A stretch of 26,053 nt of DNA, from the NCBI GenBank assembly GCA_002490995.1, contig DKVC01000087.1, positions 1 through 26,053 of the forward strand, read 5' to 3'. Positions 16,046-22,836 of the stretch are shown piece by piece. The DNA comes from Lachnospiraceae bacterium UBA7188 (GTDB taxonomy: Bacteria; Bacillota; Clostridia; Lachnospirales; Lachnospiraceae). The notes below the pieces were generated by a model. The model was not told the origin of the DNA, made no database searches, and saw only the letters and a program-made list of their open reading frames with translations. Positions within the stretch are counted from its first letter, which is position 1. Each line of letters begins with the position of its first letter. The translations under genes were made by a program, and so were the position numbers.

Positions 16046-16066
16046 GCGGGGGCAGAGAGGTGGATT

Positions 16067-16942
16067 ATGTACAAAATTGTAAAGAAAGAAGAGCTTACCA
16101 CGAACATTTATCTCATGGATGTGGAAGCGGCGAGAGTAGCGAGGACATGCCAGCCGGGACAGTTTGTCATTGTGCGCACGGATGCGGAGGGAGAGAGGAT
16201 TCCGCTTACCATCTGTGATTATGACAGAGAGAAAGGAACTGTTACGATTGTATTCCAGTGTGTGGGTGCCGCAACCCATATGATGGCGGAGTTGCAGGAA
16301 GGGGATGCTTTCCAGGATTTTGTGGGACCCCTGGGATGTCCTTCGGAGCTGGTAAAAGAAACGCCGGAAGAGCTTCGGAAGAAAAAAATTCTTTTCGTGG
16401 CAGGGGGCGTGGGGGCGGCTCCTGTGTATCCCCAGGTAAAGTGGCTCCATGAGAATGGTGTGGATGCTGACGTGATTGTAGGCAGCAAGACGAAAAATCT
16501 GCTGATACTGGAGAAGGAAATGGAAGCGGTAGCCGGGAATCTCTATGTGACCACTGACGACGGCTCTTACGGCAGAAGCGGTATGGTAACCCAGACCATC
16601 AAAGACCTGGTGGCGGAGGGAAAGCAGTATGATGTGTGCATAGCCATCGGTCCCATGATCATGATGAAATTTGTATGCCTCCTCACAAAGGAACTGGAGA
16701 TTCCTACCGTAGTCAGCCTGAATCCCATTATGGTGGACGGCACGGGCATGTGCGGCGCCTGCCGTGTGACTGTGGGCGGAAAGGTGAAGTTTGCCTGCGT
16801 GGACGGGCCGGAATTCGACGGGCATGCGGTGAATTTTGACGAGGCCATGAGACGGCAGACACTCTATAAGACAGAGGAAGGCAGGGCAATGCTGAAGCTC
16901 CAGGAGGGGGATACCCACCACGGCGGGTGCGGGAACTGCTGA
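16067..16942 (+). CDS. nfnA: NfnA: FAD/[2Fe-2S] subunit of NADH-dependent ferredoxin:NADP+ oxidoreductase
   Basis: NfnAB is a cytoplasmic flavin-based electron-bifurcating transhydrogenase: NADPH electrons are split between NAD+ and ferredoxin, or the reverse. The 291-aa small subunit has an N-terminal FAD-binding barrel (about 1-100, with RIPLTICDYD at 44-53), an NAD-binding domain with AGGVGAAPVYPQ (112-123), and a C-terminal [2Fe-2S] segment with Asp224, Cys229, Cys232 and Cys244. The Asp ligand with this spacing is characteristic of NfnA. Related dihydroorotate dehydrogenase electron-transfer subunits (PyrK) and sulfide dehydrogenase are the alternatives, but the following NfnB gene decides the assignment. 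The C-terminus HHGGCGNC adds two more Cys that may be a species-specific tail. GAGAGGTGG lies before the ATG. Confidence 0.92.
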   Translation: MYKIVKKEELTTNIYLMDVEAARVARTCQPGQFVIVRTDAEGERIPLTICDYDREKGTVTIVFQCVGAATHMMAELQEGDAFQDFVGPLGCPSELVKETPEELRKKKILFVAGGVGAAPVYPQVKWLHENGVDADVIVGSKTKNLLILEKEMEAVAGNLYVTTDDGSYGRSGMVTQTIKDLVAEGKQYDVCIAIGPMIMMKFVCLLTKELEIPTVVSLNPIMVDGTGMCGACRVTVGGKVKFACVDGPEFDGHAVNFDEAMRRQTLYKTEEGRAMLKLQEGDTHHGGCGNC

Positions 16943-16951
16943 TAGAAGCAA

Positions 16952-16981
16952 ATTACAGGAACCGCTTCGCGATCCTGTAAT
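16952..16981 (+). other. Strong hairpin just after nfnA
   Basis: ATTACAGGA (16952-16960) and TCCTGTAAT (16973-16981) pair perfectly, and CGC/GCG pair inside around a TTC loop. It starts nine bases after the nfnA stop. No T run follows, so it is better read as an mRNA processing or stabilising hairpin than a full terminator. Confidence 0.55.
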
Positions 16982-16985
16982 CGAA

Positions 16986-17077
16986 AGGAAATAGCTGATA
17001 CGAGTTTAGAGCCGTTTTCATTGTATTTCCTGGCTTTTTCTTAAAGAAGTTATATCAGTTATTTTCCGACAATTCCT
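16986..17077 (+). repeat. Hairpin repeat element, copy 3, between nfnA and nfnB
   Basis: This stretch aligns with the copy at 721-822 along its length, including GTTTAGAGCCGTTTTC in the middle and an identical right end TTATTTTCCGACAATTCCT. The left arm is about ten bases shorter. Several differences keep pairing possible through G:U (left GCTGATA against right TATCAGT; inner TTTAG against TTAAA). It lies in the 178-bp gap between the two transhydrogenase subunit genes, in the same orientation as the other copies. Confidence 0.8.
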
Positions 17078-17120
17078 GGATAGATGTGACAACAGAAAGA
17101 ATTCGGAGGAACGATAATAA

Positions 17121-18506
17121 ATGGATGTTTTAACAAAGATCCCGGTAAGGGAGCAGGACGCGAAAGAGCGCGCTGCCAATTTCGAGGAAGTATGTTTGGG
17201 ATATAACCAGGAGGAAGCCCAGGCCGAGGCAGCCAGGTGCATTAACTGTAAAAATGCGCAGTGTGTAAAGGGGTGTCCGGTTGCGATTGATATTCCCGGT
17301 TTTATTCAGAAGGTAAAGGAAGGCAATATAGAGGAAGCGTATCAGGTTATCAGCAAGGCCAGCGCGCTGCCTGCGGTCTGTGGGCGGGTATGTCCTCAGG
17401 AAACCCAGTGCGAGGGGAAGTGTATCCGGGGCATCAAGGGAGACCCCATTTCCATCGGCAAGCTGGAGCGCTTTGTGGCTGACTGGGCCAGAGAAAACGG
17501 AATTAAGCCCAATGTCTCTGCCGAGAAGAAAGGGAAAAAAGTTGCCGTCATCGGTTCCGGTCCTGCAGGCCTGACCTGTGCCGGGGATCTGGCAAAAATG
17601 GGATATGACGTGACGATCTTTGAAGCCCTTCATGAGCCCGGCGGAGTGCTGGTATACGGCATTCCGGAGTTCCGTCTTCCGAAAAAGGCCGTTGTGGCTG
17701 AGGAAATCGAGAATGTAAAGGCACTGGGCGTGAAGATAGAGACGAACGTGGTAGTAGGGAAGTCGGTTACCATCGACACGCTGATTCAGGAGGAAGGCTT
17801 TGAGGCCGTATTCATCGGTTCCGGTGCGGGCCTGCCCAAGTTTATGGGGATTCCCGGCGAGAACTCCAACGGGGTATTCTCCGCAAATGAATACCTGACC
17901 AGAAGCAATCTGATGAAGGCCTTCGACGGCAATTCCAATACGCCCATTATGCACAGCAAAAAGGTTGCCGTAGTAGGCGGCGGAAATGTTGCCATGGATG
18001 CTGCCAGGACTGCTTTGCGCCTGGGAGCGGAGGTACATATCGTATACCGCCGCAGCGAGGAAGAGCTTCCTGCCAGAGTGGAGGAAGTCCATCACGCCAA
18101 GGAGGAAGGAATCATTTTCGACCTTCTGACCAATCCTACGGAAATCCTGGCTGACGAGAAGGGCTGGGTAACCGGCATGAAGTGTATCAGGATGGAGCTG
18201 GGCGAGCCGGACGCTTCCGGGCGCAGGCGGCCGGTGGAGATTCCGGGATCCGAATTTACCATGGAGCTGGATACCGTAATCATGTCTCTGGGAACTTCCC
18301 CGAATCCGTTGATTTCTTCTACTACGGAGGGACTGGAGACGAACAAGTGGAAATGTATCGTAGCAGAGGAGTCCAACGGACAGACCAGCAAGGAAGGCGT
18401 CTATGCCGGCGGAGACGCCGTGACCGGCGCAGCTACCGTAATCCTGGCAATGGGTGCCGGTAAGGCAGCTGCGAAAGGGATAGACGAGTATTTGACGGGC
18501 AAGTAA
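17121..18506 (+). CDS. nfnB: NfnB: FAD/[4Fe-4S] large subunit of NADH-dependent ferredoxin:NADP+ oxidoreductase
   Basis: This is the bifurcating subunit of NfnAB, related to the small subunit of glutamate synthase (GltD, often annotated gltA). The 461-aa product has an N-terminal iron-sulfur domain with Cys40, Cys43, Cys48 and Cys52, then Cys87, Cys91, Cys97 and Cys101; an FAD-binding GSGPAGLTCAG from 145; PGGVLVYGIPEFRLPK from 173; a second Rossmann motif VVGGGNVAMDAART for NADP(H); and the closing GDAVTGAATVILAMGAGKAA typical of the family. GGAGGA lies about 12 bases before the ATG. No glutamate synthase large subunit is present, which with nfnA upstream supports Nfn over GltD. Its 3' end is involved in an inverted repeat and is copied in degenerate form downstream. 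Confidence 0.94.
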   Translation: MDVLTKIPVREQDAKERAANFEEVCLGYNQEEAQAEAARCINCKNAQCVKGCPVAIDIPGFIQKVKEGNIEEAYQVISKASALPAVCGRVCPQETQCEGKCIRGIKGDPISIGKLERFVADWARENGIKPNVSAEKKGKKVAVIGSGPAGLTCAGDLAKMGYDVTIFEALHEPGGVLVYGIPEFRLPKKAVVAEEIENVKALGVKIETNVVVGKSVTIDTLIQEEGFEAVFIGSGAGLPKFMGIPGENSNGVFSANEYLTRSNLMKAFDGNSNTPIMHSKKVAVVGGGNVAMDAARTALRLGAEVHIVYRRSEEELPARVEEVHHAKEEGIIFDLLTNPTEILADEKGWVTGMKCIRMELGEPDASGRRRPVEIPGSEFTMELDTVIMSLGTSPNPLISSTTEGLETNKWKCIVAEESNGQTSKEGVYAGGDAVTGAATVILAMGAGKAAAKGIDEYLTGK

Positions 18507-18523
18507 ATCCGGCACCCATTGCC
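18446..18523. repeat. Perfect 15-bp inverted repeat bracketing the nfnB stop codon
   Basis: GGCAATGGGTGCCGG (18446-18460) and CCGGCACCCATTGCC (18509-18523) are exact reverse complements separated by 48 bases that include the nfnB TAA. In RNA this would make a very stable stem. Confidence 0.85.
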
Positions 18524-18618
18524 TGCCATGGGCGCTGGGAAGGCGGCTGCCAAGGGGATAGACCTGGCAACCTTTGCCTGTTATGGGCATTGCCAAGGTG
18601 ATTCCGAAAGGGATATAT
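18509..18618 (+). pseudogene. Two degenerate tandem copies of the nfnB 3' coding end
   Basis: Two 55-bp units follow the nfnB stop: 18509-18563 and 18564-18618, roughly two thirds identical. The first encodes MGAGKAAAKGID (18528-18563), the same twelve residues as nfnB at 18450-18485 and in the same frame but after the TAA. The six base differences from nfnB here are all silent third-position changes. The second unit still reads ATGGGC...AAAGGGATA but has lost the protein sequence. The open frame starting at 18519 has no ribosome binding site and no other homology, so I treat the stretch as remnant rather than gene. Confidence 0.65.
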
Positions 18619-18671
18619 GGGCGGCAAGACGACACATTGGATACACGGGGATTTCGGCAACCAGTAATTGC

Positions 18672-18706
18672 ATTTCAGGCTGGCTGTCAGCAGTCAGCGC
18701 TGAAAT
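18672..18706 (+). other. Hairpin before the Dabb gene
   Basis: ATTTCAGGCTG (18672-18682) pairs with CAGC-G-CTGAAAT (18695-18706) with one bulged G. It lies about 30 bases before the Dabb start. No T run follows; role unknown. Confidence 0.4.
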
Positions 18707-18736
18707 AGGACTTGGCTTGAAAGTACAGGAGATTTT

Positions 18737-19075
18737 ATGGTAAAACATATCGTATTGTGGGATTTTGTGGAAGGTCTTTCCAGAGATGAGAAAAATGAGG
18801 CGGCGAAGAAGATGGCATCCCTGCTGGAGCCAATCAGGGATCTGGTTCCCGGCGCAGTGGAAATTCAGGTAGTTCAGAATCAGCTTTCTTCCAGCAATCG
18901 TGACATTGCATTGATTTCTACATTCGAGACGCTGGATGCGCTGATGACATACCAGAATCATCCGGCGCATGTGGAGGCAGGAAAGTATGTCCGGAGTGTT
19001 ACCTGCAACAGATCCTGTATGGATTATGAGTTTGCATCTATACCCAAGACTGCCCCACTTAACCAAACTGTCTGA
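18737..19075 (+). CDS. Dabb (stress-responsive alpha/beta-barrel) domain protein
   Basis: The 112-aa product fits a single ferredoxin-like Dabb domain. It starts MVKHIVLWDF, has an amphipathic helix (EKNEAAKKMASLLEPIRD, about 20-37), the VPGAVEIQVVQNQLSS strand region and ISTFETLDALMTYQNHPAHVE, close to the family pattern of strand, helix, and YQxHPxH. The last 15 residues extend beyond the domain. Dabb proteins include small dimeric enzymes and stress-induced proteins; no substrate can be inferred. AGGAG lies six to seven bases before the ATG. It is 230 bases from nfnB, with repeat remnants and a hairpin between them. Confidence 0.85.
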   Translation: MVKHIVLWDFVEGLSRDEKNEAAKKMASLLEPIRDLVPGAVEIQVVQNQLSSSNRDIALISTFETLDALMTYQNHPAHVEAGKYVRSVTCNRSCMDYEFASIPKTAPLNQTV

Positions 19076-19104
19076 GGCAAAATTACAGTTGGTGGTCTTA
19101 AGGT

Positions 19105-19120
19105 CACTGTCACAACAGTG
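19105..19120. other. Small inverted repeat after the Dabb gene
   Basis: CACTGT-CACA-ACAGTG, six-base arms, 30 bases after the stop. It is followed by TTCTTGTT, so it could be a weak terminator, or an operator-like site. Confidence 0.35.
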
Positions 19121-19134
19121 TTCTTGTTATACAA

Positions 19135-19169
19135 TTACGTTTGCAAATATTTTGAGCGTGAGTATAAAT
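19135..19169 (+). promoter_or_regulatory. 35-bp promoter-like dispersed repeat, copy A
   Basis: The stretch matches 25293-25327 at 28 of 35 positions, with GCAAATAT and CGTGAGTATA invariant. It contains TTTGCA (19140-19145), 17 bases, and TATAAA (19163-19168), a plausible promoter reading toward the zinc-ribbon gene at 19266. Confidence 0.5.
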
Positions 19170-19178
19170 AGCGTCAGA

Positions 19179-19211
19179 GTTACTGCTCACCTGCAAAAAG
19201 TGGGCAGTAAC
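19179..19211 (+). other. 12-bp hairpin in the leader of the zinc-ribbon gene
   Basis: GTTACTGCTCAC (19179-19190) and GTGGGCAGTAAC (19200-19211) pair along all 12 positions (one T:G), around a nine-base loop CTGCAAAAA. It lies between the promoter-like repeat and the gene start. Confidence 0.6.
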
Positions 19212-19265
19212 ATGTCATGTGCTTTGTTCTGTGATGATTCAGAAGAGGAAAGTAAGTAGACAGAT

Positions 19266-20126
19266 ATGCCCTGGTGTCCGAAATGCAAAAGTGAGTATAG
19301 GGATGGTTTTACGACATGTGCCGACTGCGGCAGCGCGCTTGTGGATGAGGAAACCTTTGCGCGGCTGGAAGCGGAGCAGTTTGCGGCAAAGTACTCTGAC
19401 AGCCATGGAGCAGCTGCGGAAAATGGCTGCTTTGAGACTCCCGATACAGTAGATGCGGAGAATAGCAGCTTTGATAATTCCAATGCAGCGGCTGGGGAGA
19501 ATGAAATGGACAGCGGTTTGAGAAAGGACAGGGGGGATTCCTGTGCGTCCGAAGTTGGAGCAGAGGAAGAGGCTCCTGTGCCCGGGCAGCAGATGAAAAG
19601 CACCGGTTACAGCTCCCTGTATCGGGATAATGCCGAGCGTGCCAGCGAAAACCGTTCCTCCGCATGGGTGCTGATGGCTGTGGGAGGTCTGGGAATTGTC
19701 GTCTTGATCATGGGAATCACGGGGGTGATTCCTCTGCATTTCAGTAATGCATATCTGTTTTATGGTGTGATGGCTGCTGTGTTTATCCTGTTTCTGGTAG
19801 CCGGCATCGTATCCATGAAAAATGCCCTGATTTTTGAAAAAAGTGCGGAATCAGAGAATTCCGTCAAAAAGGCTCTTCTGGACTGGTGCAGGCAGAATCT
19901 TCGGAAGGAAGAACTGGATCGGCAGATTGGGACAGGCGGAAATGCATCTGCGGAAGAAGGTTCGGCGGAGATGGAATCGGAGGAAATTCTCTATTTTAAG
20001 CGTTTCGAGGCCATTAAGGCAAGGCTGAATCATCAGTTTCTGAATCTGGATCAGGGGTTTCTGGAAAAGCTTATCGATGATACCGTTTATGAGATGGTTT
20101 ACGGCGATGAGAAGGAACCGAAATGA
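19266..20126 (+). CDS. Zinc-ribbon membrane protein of unknown function
   Basis: The 286-aa product opens with a zinc ribbon (Cys4, Cys7, Cys18, Cys21; MPWCPKCKSEYRDGFTTCAD), continues with a disordered acidic, Ser/Asn-rich stretch (about 40-130), two hydrophobic helices (about 133-155 and 162-183), and a helical charged C-terminal domain (about 190-286) with EEILYFKRFEAIKARLNHQF and LIDDTVYEMVYG. I know the architecture from Clostridia but no function. GAGGAAAG lies rather far (about 13 bases) upstream of the ATG, so translation may be weak. Upstream are a promoter-like repeat and a hairpin. The stop codon lies inside a perfect inverted repeat. Confidence 0.85.
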   Translation: MPWCPKCKSEYRDGFTTCADCGSALVDEETFARLEAEQFAAKYSDSHGAAAENGCFETPDTVDAENSSFDNSNAAAGENEMDSGLRKDRGDSCASEVGAEEEAPVPGQQMKSTGYSSLYRDNAERASENRSSAWVLMAVGGLGIVVLIMGITGVIPLHFSNAYLFYGVMAAVFILFLVAGIVSMKNALIFEKSAESENSVKKALLDWCRQNLRKEELDRQIGTGGNASAEEGSAEMESEEILYFKRFEAIKARLNHQFLNLDQGFLEKLIDDTVYEMVYGDEKEPK

Positions 20127-20138
20127 AACATTTCGGTT
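20116..20138. other. Perfect 10-bp hairpin over the stop codon of the zinc-ribbon gene
   Basis: AACCGAAATG (20116-20125) and CATTTCGGTT (20129-20138) are exact reverse complements with a three-base AAA loop; the TGA stop (20124-20126) is inside. No T run follows. It may limit ribosome or polymerase passage into rlmH, 61 bases on. Confidence 0.6.
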
Positions 20139-20199
20139 TCGGAAAAGATACGCTTTGGATACAAGGGTTTTCGGCTTGCCGGGGAGTGAGGGAGACAAT

Positions 20200-20679
20200 T
20201 TGAAAATCAGCATCGCATGTGTGGGCAAAATAAAGGAGAAATTCTACAGAGACGCTGTATCGGAATATGAGAAACGGTTAAACAGATACTGCAGGCTGGA
20301 ATTTCTGGAAGTGGCAGATGAGAAAACGCCCGAGGGAGCCGGCGAGGCCCTGGAGGAGCAGATAAAGGAAAAAGAGGCAAGGCGCCTTCTGGAGAAAATC
20401 CGGGAGGACGCCTTTGTCTGTACTTTGGAGATCGAAGGGAAGCGGCTGACTTCCGAAGGGTTCGCCGGGTGGATGGAAGGACTGGCTGTGAAAGGAACCA
20501 GCCATATTGTGTTTATTATCGGGGGCTCCTTAGGGCTCCATGCGTCTGTGCGCAGGAGGGCGGATATGGCGCTGAGCTTTTCAGACATGACTTTTCCGCA
20601 TCAGCTGATGCGCGTGATATTGGTGGAGCAGCTTTACCGGGCCTTTCGGATCATGCAGGGGGCGCCGTACCATAAGTAA
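20200..20679 (+). CDS. rlmH: 23S rRNA (pseudouridine1915-N3)-methyltransferase RlmH
   Basis: RlmH is a small SPOUT methyltransferase that methylates pseudouridine 1915 in helix 69 of 23S rRNA on assembled 70S ribosomes. The 159-aa product matches the family length. It starts with KISIACVGKIKEKFY, has the SAM-binding knot IIGGSLGLHASV, and ends with the near-invariant MTFPHQLMRVILVEQLYRAF and GAPYHK. The reading frame is open further upstream (ATG at 20077), but that extension overlaps the previous gene and has no family match; TTG 20200, with a GGGAG site five bases away, gives the correct N-terminus. The remnant of a HAD-type gene begins right at its stop codon. Confidence 0.95.
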   Translation: MKISIACVGKIKEKFYRDAVSEYEKRLNRYCRLEFLEVADEKTPEGAGEALEEQIKEKEARRLLEKIREDAFVCTLEIEGKRLTSEGFAGWMEGLAVKGTSHIVFIIGGSLGLHASVRRRADMALSFSDMTFPHQLMRVILVEQLYRAFRIMQGAPYHK

Positions 20680-20831
20680 AATTCCTTTTGTTTGATCTGG
20701 ACGGAACTCTCCTTCGCTCGGAATTGTCTGCTGTTCCAACGGACAGAAATGTTCCTTGGGAGGGAATTATCTGGGTGAGAAAGGAACGAGAAAGGGATTC
20801 GGGAACAGGCTTGACTTTTTATCTCTGTTAG
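20676..20831 (+). pseudogene. Remnant of a HAD-superfamily phosphatase gene (motif I only)
   Basis: In the frame starting at 20676 the sequence reads VKFLLFDLDGTLLRSE, which is the N-terminal strand and catalytic DxDGT motif I of HAD phosphatases. There is no start codon, the frame overlaps the rlmH stop, and after about 16 codons the translation no longer resembles the family and stops at TAG 20829-20831. No later HAD motifs are visible. I infer a gene that was deleted down to its first codons. A chance match is possible but the motif is long. Confidence 0.5.
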
Positions 20832-20839
20832 AGCATAAT
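20811..20839 (+). promoter_or_regulatory. Sigma-A-type promoter for the ABC exporter genes
   Basis: TTGACT (20811-20816), 17 bases, CATAAT (20834-20839), 45 bases before the first exporter gene. Each box has one mismatch to consensus. Confidence 0.55.
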
Positions 20840-20883
20840 AGACAACGGATTTTGATGAGAGACAGGGAGCAAAAGCGAAAATT

Positions 20884-22698
20884 ATGGAGACACTGAAGTT
20901 CGGCTATCGATATTTTAAAAAGAATATGCCCATAGCGATTTTGGCGGAGTTTTTCAGTTTTTTTGGAATTTTTGCAGAACTGCTTCTGCCGCTGTTGTCC
21001 GGCATCCTGATTGACTTTGTGATCCGGAAAGGCGAAGTTCAGGAGGACAGCGGGGGATTCTTTCACTTCCTTCTCACGGGACGTTTCGGAGAGCCGCGGA
21101 CCATGCAGCTTTTTATTGCCATAGCAGTTGCGTTTGGTATCCTGATGCTTCTGCGGATTGTGCTGATTTATATCCGGGATCTGATGCAGGAATGGATCGG
21201 CCTGAAACTGGAAACGGATCTGCGGTATATGACCTATGAAAAGCTGATGGAGCTGGATTCCGCCACCATTGCCGAATATAATTCCGGCGAGCTGCTTCAG
21301 ATATTAAACAGTGACACCATTATGTTCAAGGAGCTGTTCTGCCACAGAATTCCTTATGTGGGCGATGCGGTTTTCATGCTGGTAATGACTTTGGTGCTGA
21401 TCGCGGGGATTGACCTTTCCTTTCTGATCATTCCGCTTCTTCTGATGCCTTTACTGGTGAAGACAGTGGTAAACTTCAAGCGCAGGGCAAGGGAAAATTT
21501 CCGGGAAATCAGGCAGAAAAGTTCTGAAATGAACCTGACTACGCAGGAGAATATAGCTGCCGTCCGCATTGTCCGCTCCTTTTGCAATGAAGATCTGGAG
21601 AAGGAAAAATTTAACAGCGTAAACACGAATTTCCTGAATGCGAGGATGAAGCAGATATGGCTTTCCTCTAAATTTGATCTGACATTTAACACCATCCGTC
21701 AGATTGCATATATCAGTACTATCATAATCGGAGCATTACTGGTGATGCAGGGGCGGCTGACCGTGGGGTACATTTTATCTTCCTCTACATATGTCATGCG
21801 TTTTATGAACAATATAACCGGTGTGAACAACCATATTTTCAATATGCAGCAGCAGACCATAGCGGGAGTAGCCCTGAAACGCTTTATGGAAAAGGAAAGT
21901 AAAATTCCGGAGGACAGGGAAGCAACGCTGCGCTGCGATACGCCTGACATCGAGCTGAAGGATGTCTCCCTGGAAATGGACGGGCAGGAAATCCTAAAGC
22001 ATATCAATATCAGCATTCCCTATGGAAAGAAGCTGGGGATTGTAGGTGAGACAGGATCGGGAAAAAGTGTCCTGCTTAAGGCATTGGTAAGGATCAGCGA
22101 TATCACGTCGGGGCAGATTACGATAAGCGGGCATGATATTAAGGAATTCAGCCTGGATAATCTGAGGAAAATGTATTCCTATGTATTTCAGGAGGTATTT
22201 CTTTTTTCCAATACCATCGAGTCCAATATTGCCTTCAGCCGCGCCGATATCGATGAGCGCATGGTGACAAGGGCGGCTACCGACGCGGAAGCAGCCCGGT
22301 TTATCGATGCCCTTCCGGAGCGATACAAGACGATTGTGGGAGAACGCGGACTGGGAATTTCCGGCGGGCAGAAACAGAGGATTTCCATAGCAAGGGCTTT
22401 CCTGAAAAACGCCCCTGTCTTTGTACTGGATGATTCCACATCCGCGCTGGACGTAAATACGGAACATGTGGTACTGAAAAATATTTATGAACATTTTTCG
22501 GAGAAGACATTGATTATCACGGCACATCGTTTTTCTTCCGTGGTAGACTGCGATGAAATTCTCTATATGAAAGACGGCGTCATCACAGAGAGAGGTTCGT
22601 TCCGTGAGCTGATGGAGCTTGAAGGAAGCTTTGCGCATATTTACCGTGTGCAGCAGGAACAGCAGGCGGACGAGGTTCGATTGGATCATCCGGCATAA
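20884..22698 (+). CDS. ABC exporter half-transporter with degenerate catalytic site (subunit 1)
   Basis: A 604-aa ABC transporter with a fused membrane domain (about 1-320, six hydrophobic helices) and ATPase domain (about 350-590). ATPase motifs: Walker A GETGSGKS at 388-395, a Q-loop in VFQEVFLF, signature ISGGQ at 492-496, Walker B VFVLDDS with Asp517 where the catalytic Glu is expected, and switch His in TAHRFSS. The Glu-to-Asp change together with a normal signature is the pattern of the first subunit of heterodimeric exporters such as TM287/288 and BmrCD. The likely partner follows after 138 bases. The nearest ribosome binding site (GGGAG, 20865-20869) is 14 bases from the ATG, farther than usual. 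Export of drugs, lipids or peptides is possible; the substrate is not predictable. Confidence 0.92.
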   Translation: METLKFGYRYFKKNMPIAILAEFFSFFGIFAELLLPLLSGILIDFVIRKGEVQEDSGGFFHFLLTGRFGEPRTMQLFIAIAVAFGILMLLRIVLIYIRDLMQEWIGLKLETDLRYMTYEKLMELDSATIAEYNSGELLQILNSDTIMFKELFCHRIPYVGDAVFMLVMTLVLIAGIDLSFLIIPLLLMPLLVKTVVNFKRRARENFREIRQKSSEMNLTTQENIAAVRIVRSFCNEDLEKEKFNSVNTNFLNARMKQIWLSSKFDLTFNTIRQIAYISTIIIGALLVMQGRLTVGYILSSSTYVMRFMNNITGVNNHIFNMQQQTIAGVALKRFMEKESKIPEDREATLRCDTPDIELKDVSLEMDGQEILKHINISIPYGKKLGIVGETGSGKSVLLKALVRISDITSGQITISGHDIKEFSLDNLRKMYSYVFQEVFLFSNTIESNIAFSRADIDERMVTRAATDAEAARFIDALPERYKTIVGERGLGISGGQKQRISIARAFLKNAPVFVLDDSTSALDVNTEHVVLKNIYEHFSEKTLIITAHRFSSVVDCDEILYMKDGVITERGSFRELMELEGSFAHIYRVQQEQQADEVRLDHPA

Positions 22699-22787
22699 GT
22701 GCAAACGTTTTTACGCAATATGTTAGAATTTAGAGCTCTGACCGTTTTTCGGGGAAGGACAGGTTGCAGGCTTGAAGTGGAAAAACA

Positions 22788-22820
22788 GCAGTCCCGGAAC
22801 AGAAATGCCTGCCCGGACTG
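22788..22820. other. Imperfect hairpin between the two exporter genes
   Basis: CAGTCCCGG and CCCGGACTG can pair with one bulge, just before the ribosome binding site of the second exporter gene. It might tune the ratio of the two subunits. The remainder of the 138-bp gap shows nothing else. Confidence 0.3.
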
Positions 22821-22836
22821 GAATTGAGGAAAGACA

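Noticed and set aside
17130..18635. Antisense open frame (501 codons) opposite nfnB
   Set aside because: Shadow of a well-supported gene; composition and lack of motifs argue against coding.
18519..18743. Open frame of 74 codons after nfnB
   Set aside because: No ribosome binding site; its start is a copy of the nfnB 3' end and the rest overlaps the Dabb gene start. Treated as a remnant.
19291..19303. A third copy of the GTGAGTATA motif inside the zinc-ribbon gene
   Set aside because: It is short, encodes conserved zinc-ribbon residues and lacks the flanking matches of the two intergenic copies.
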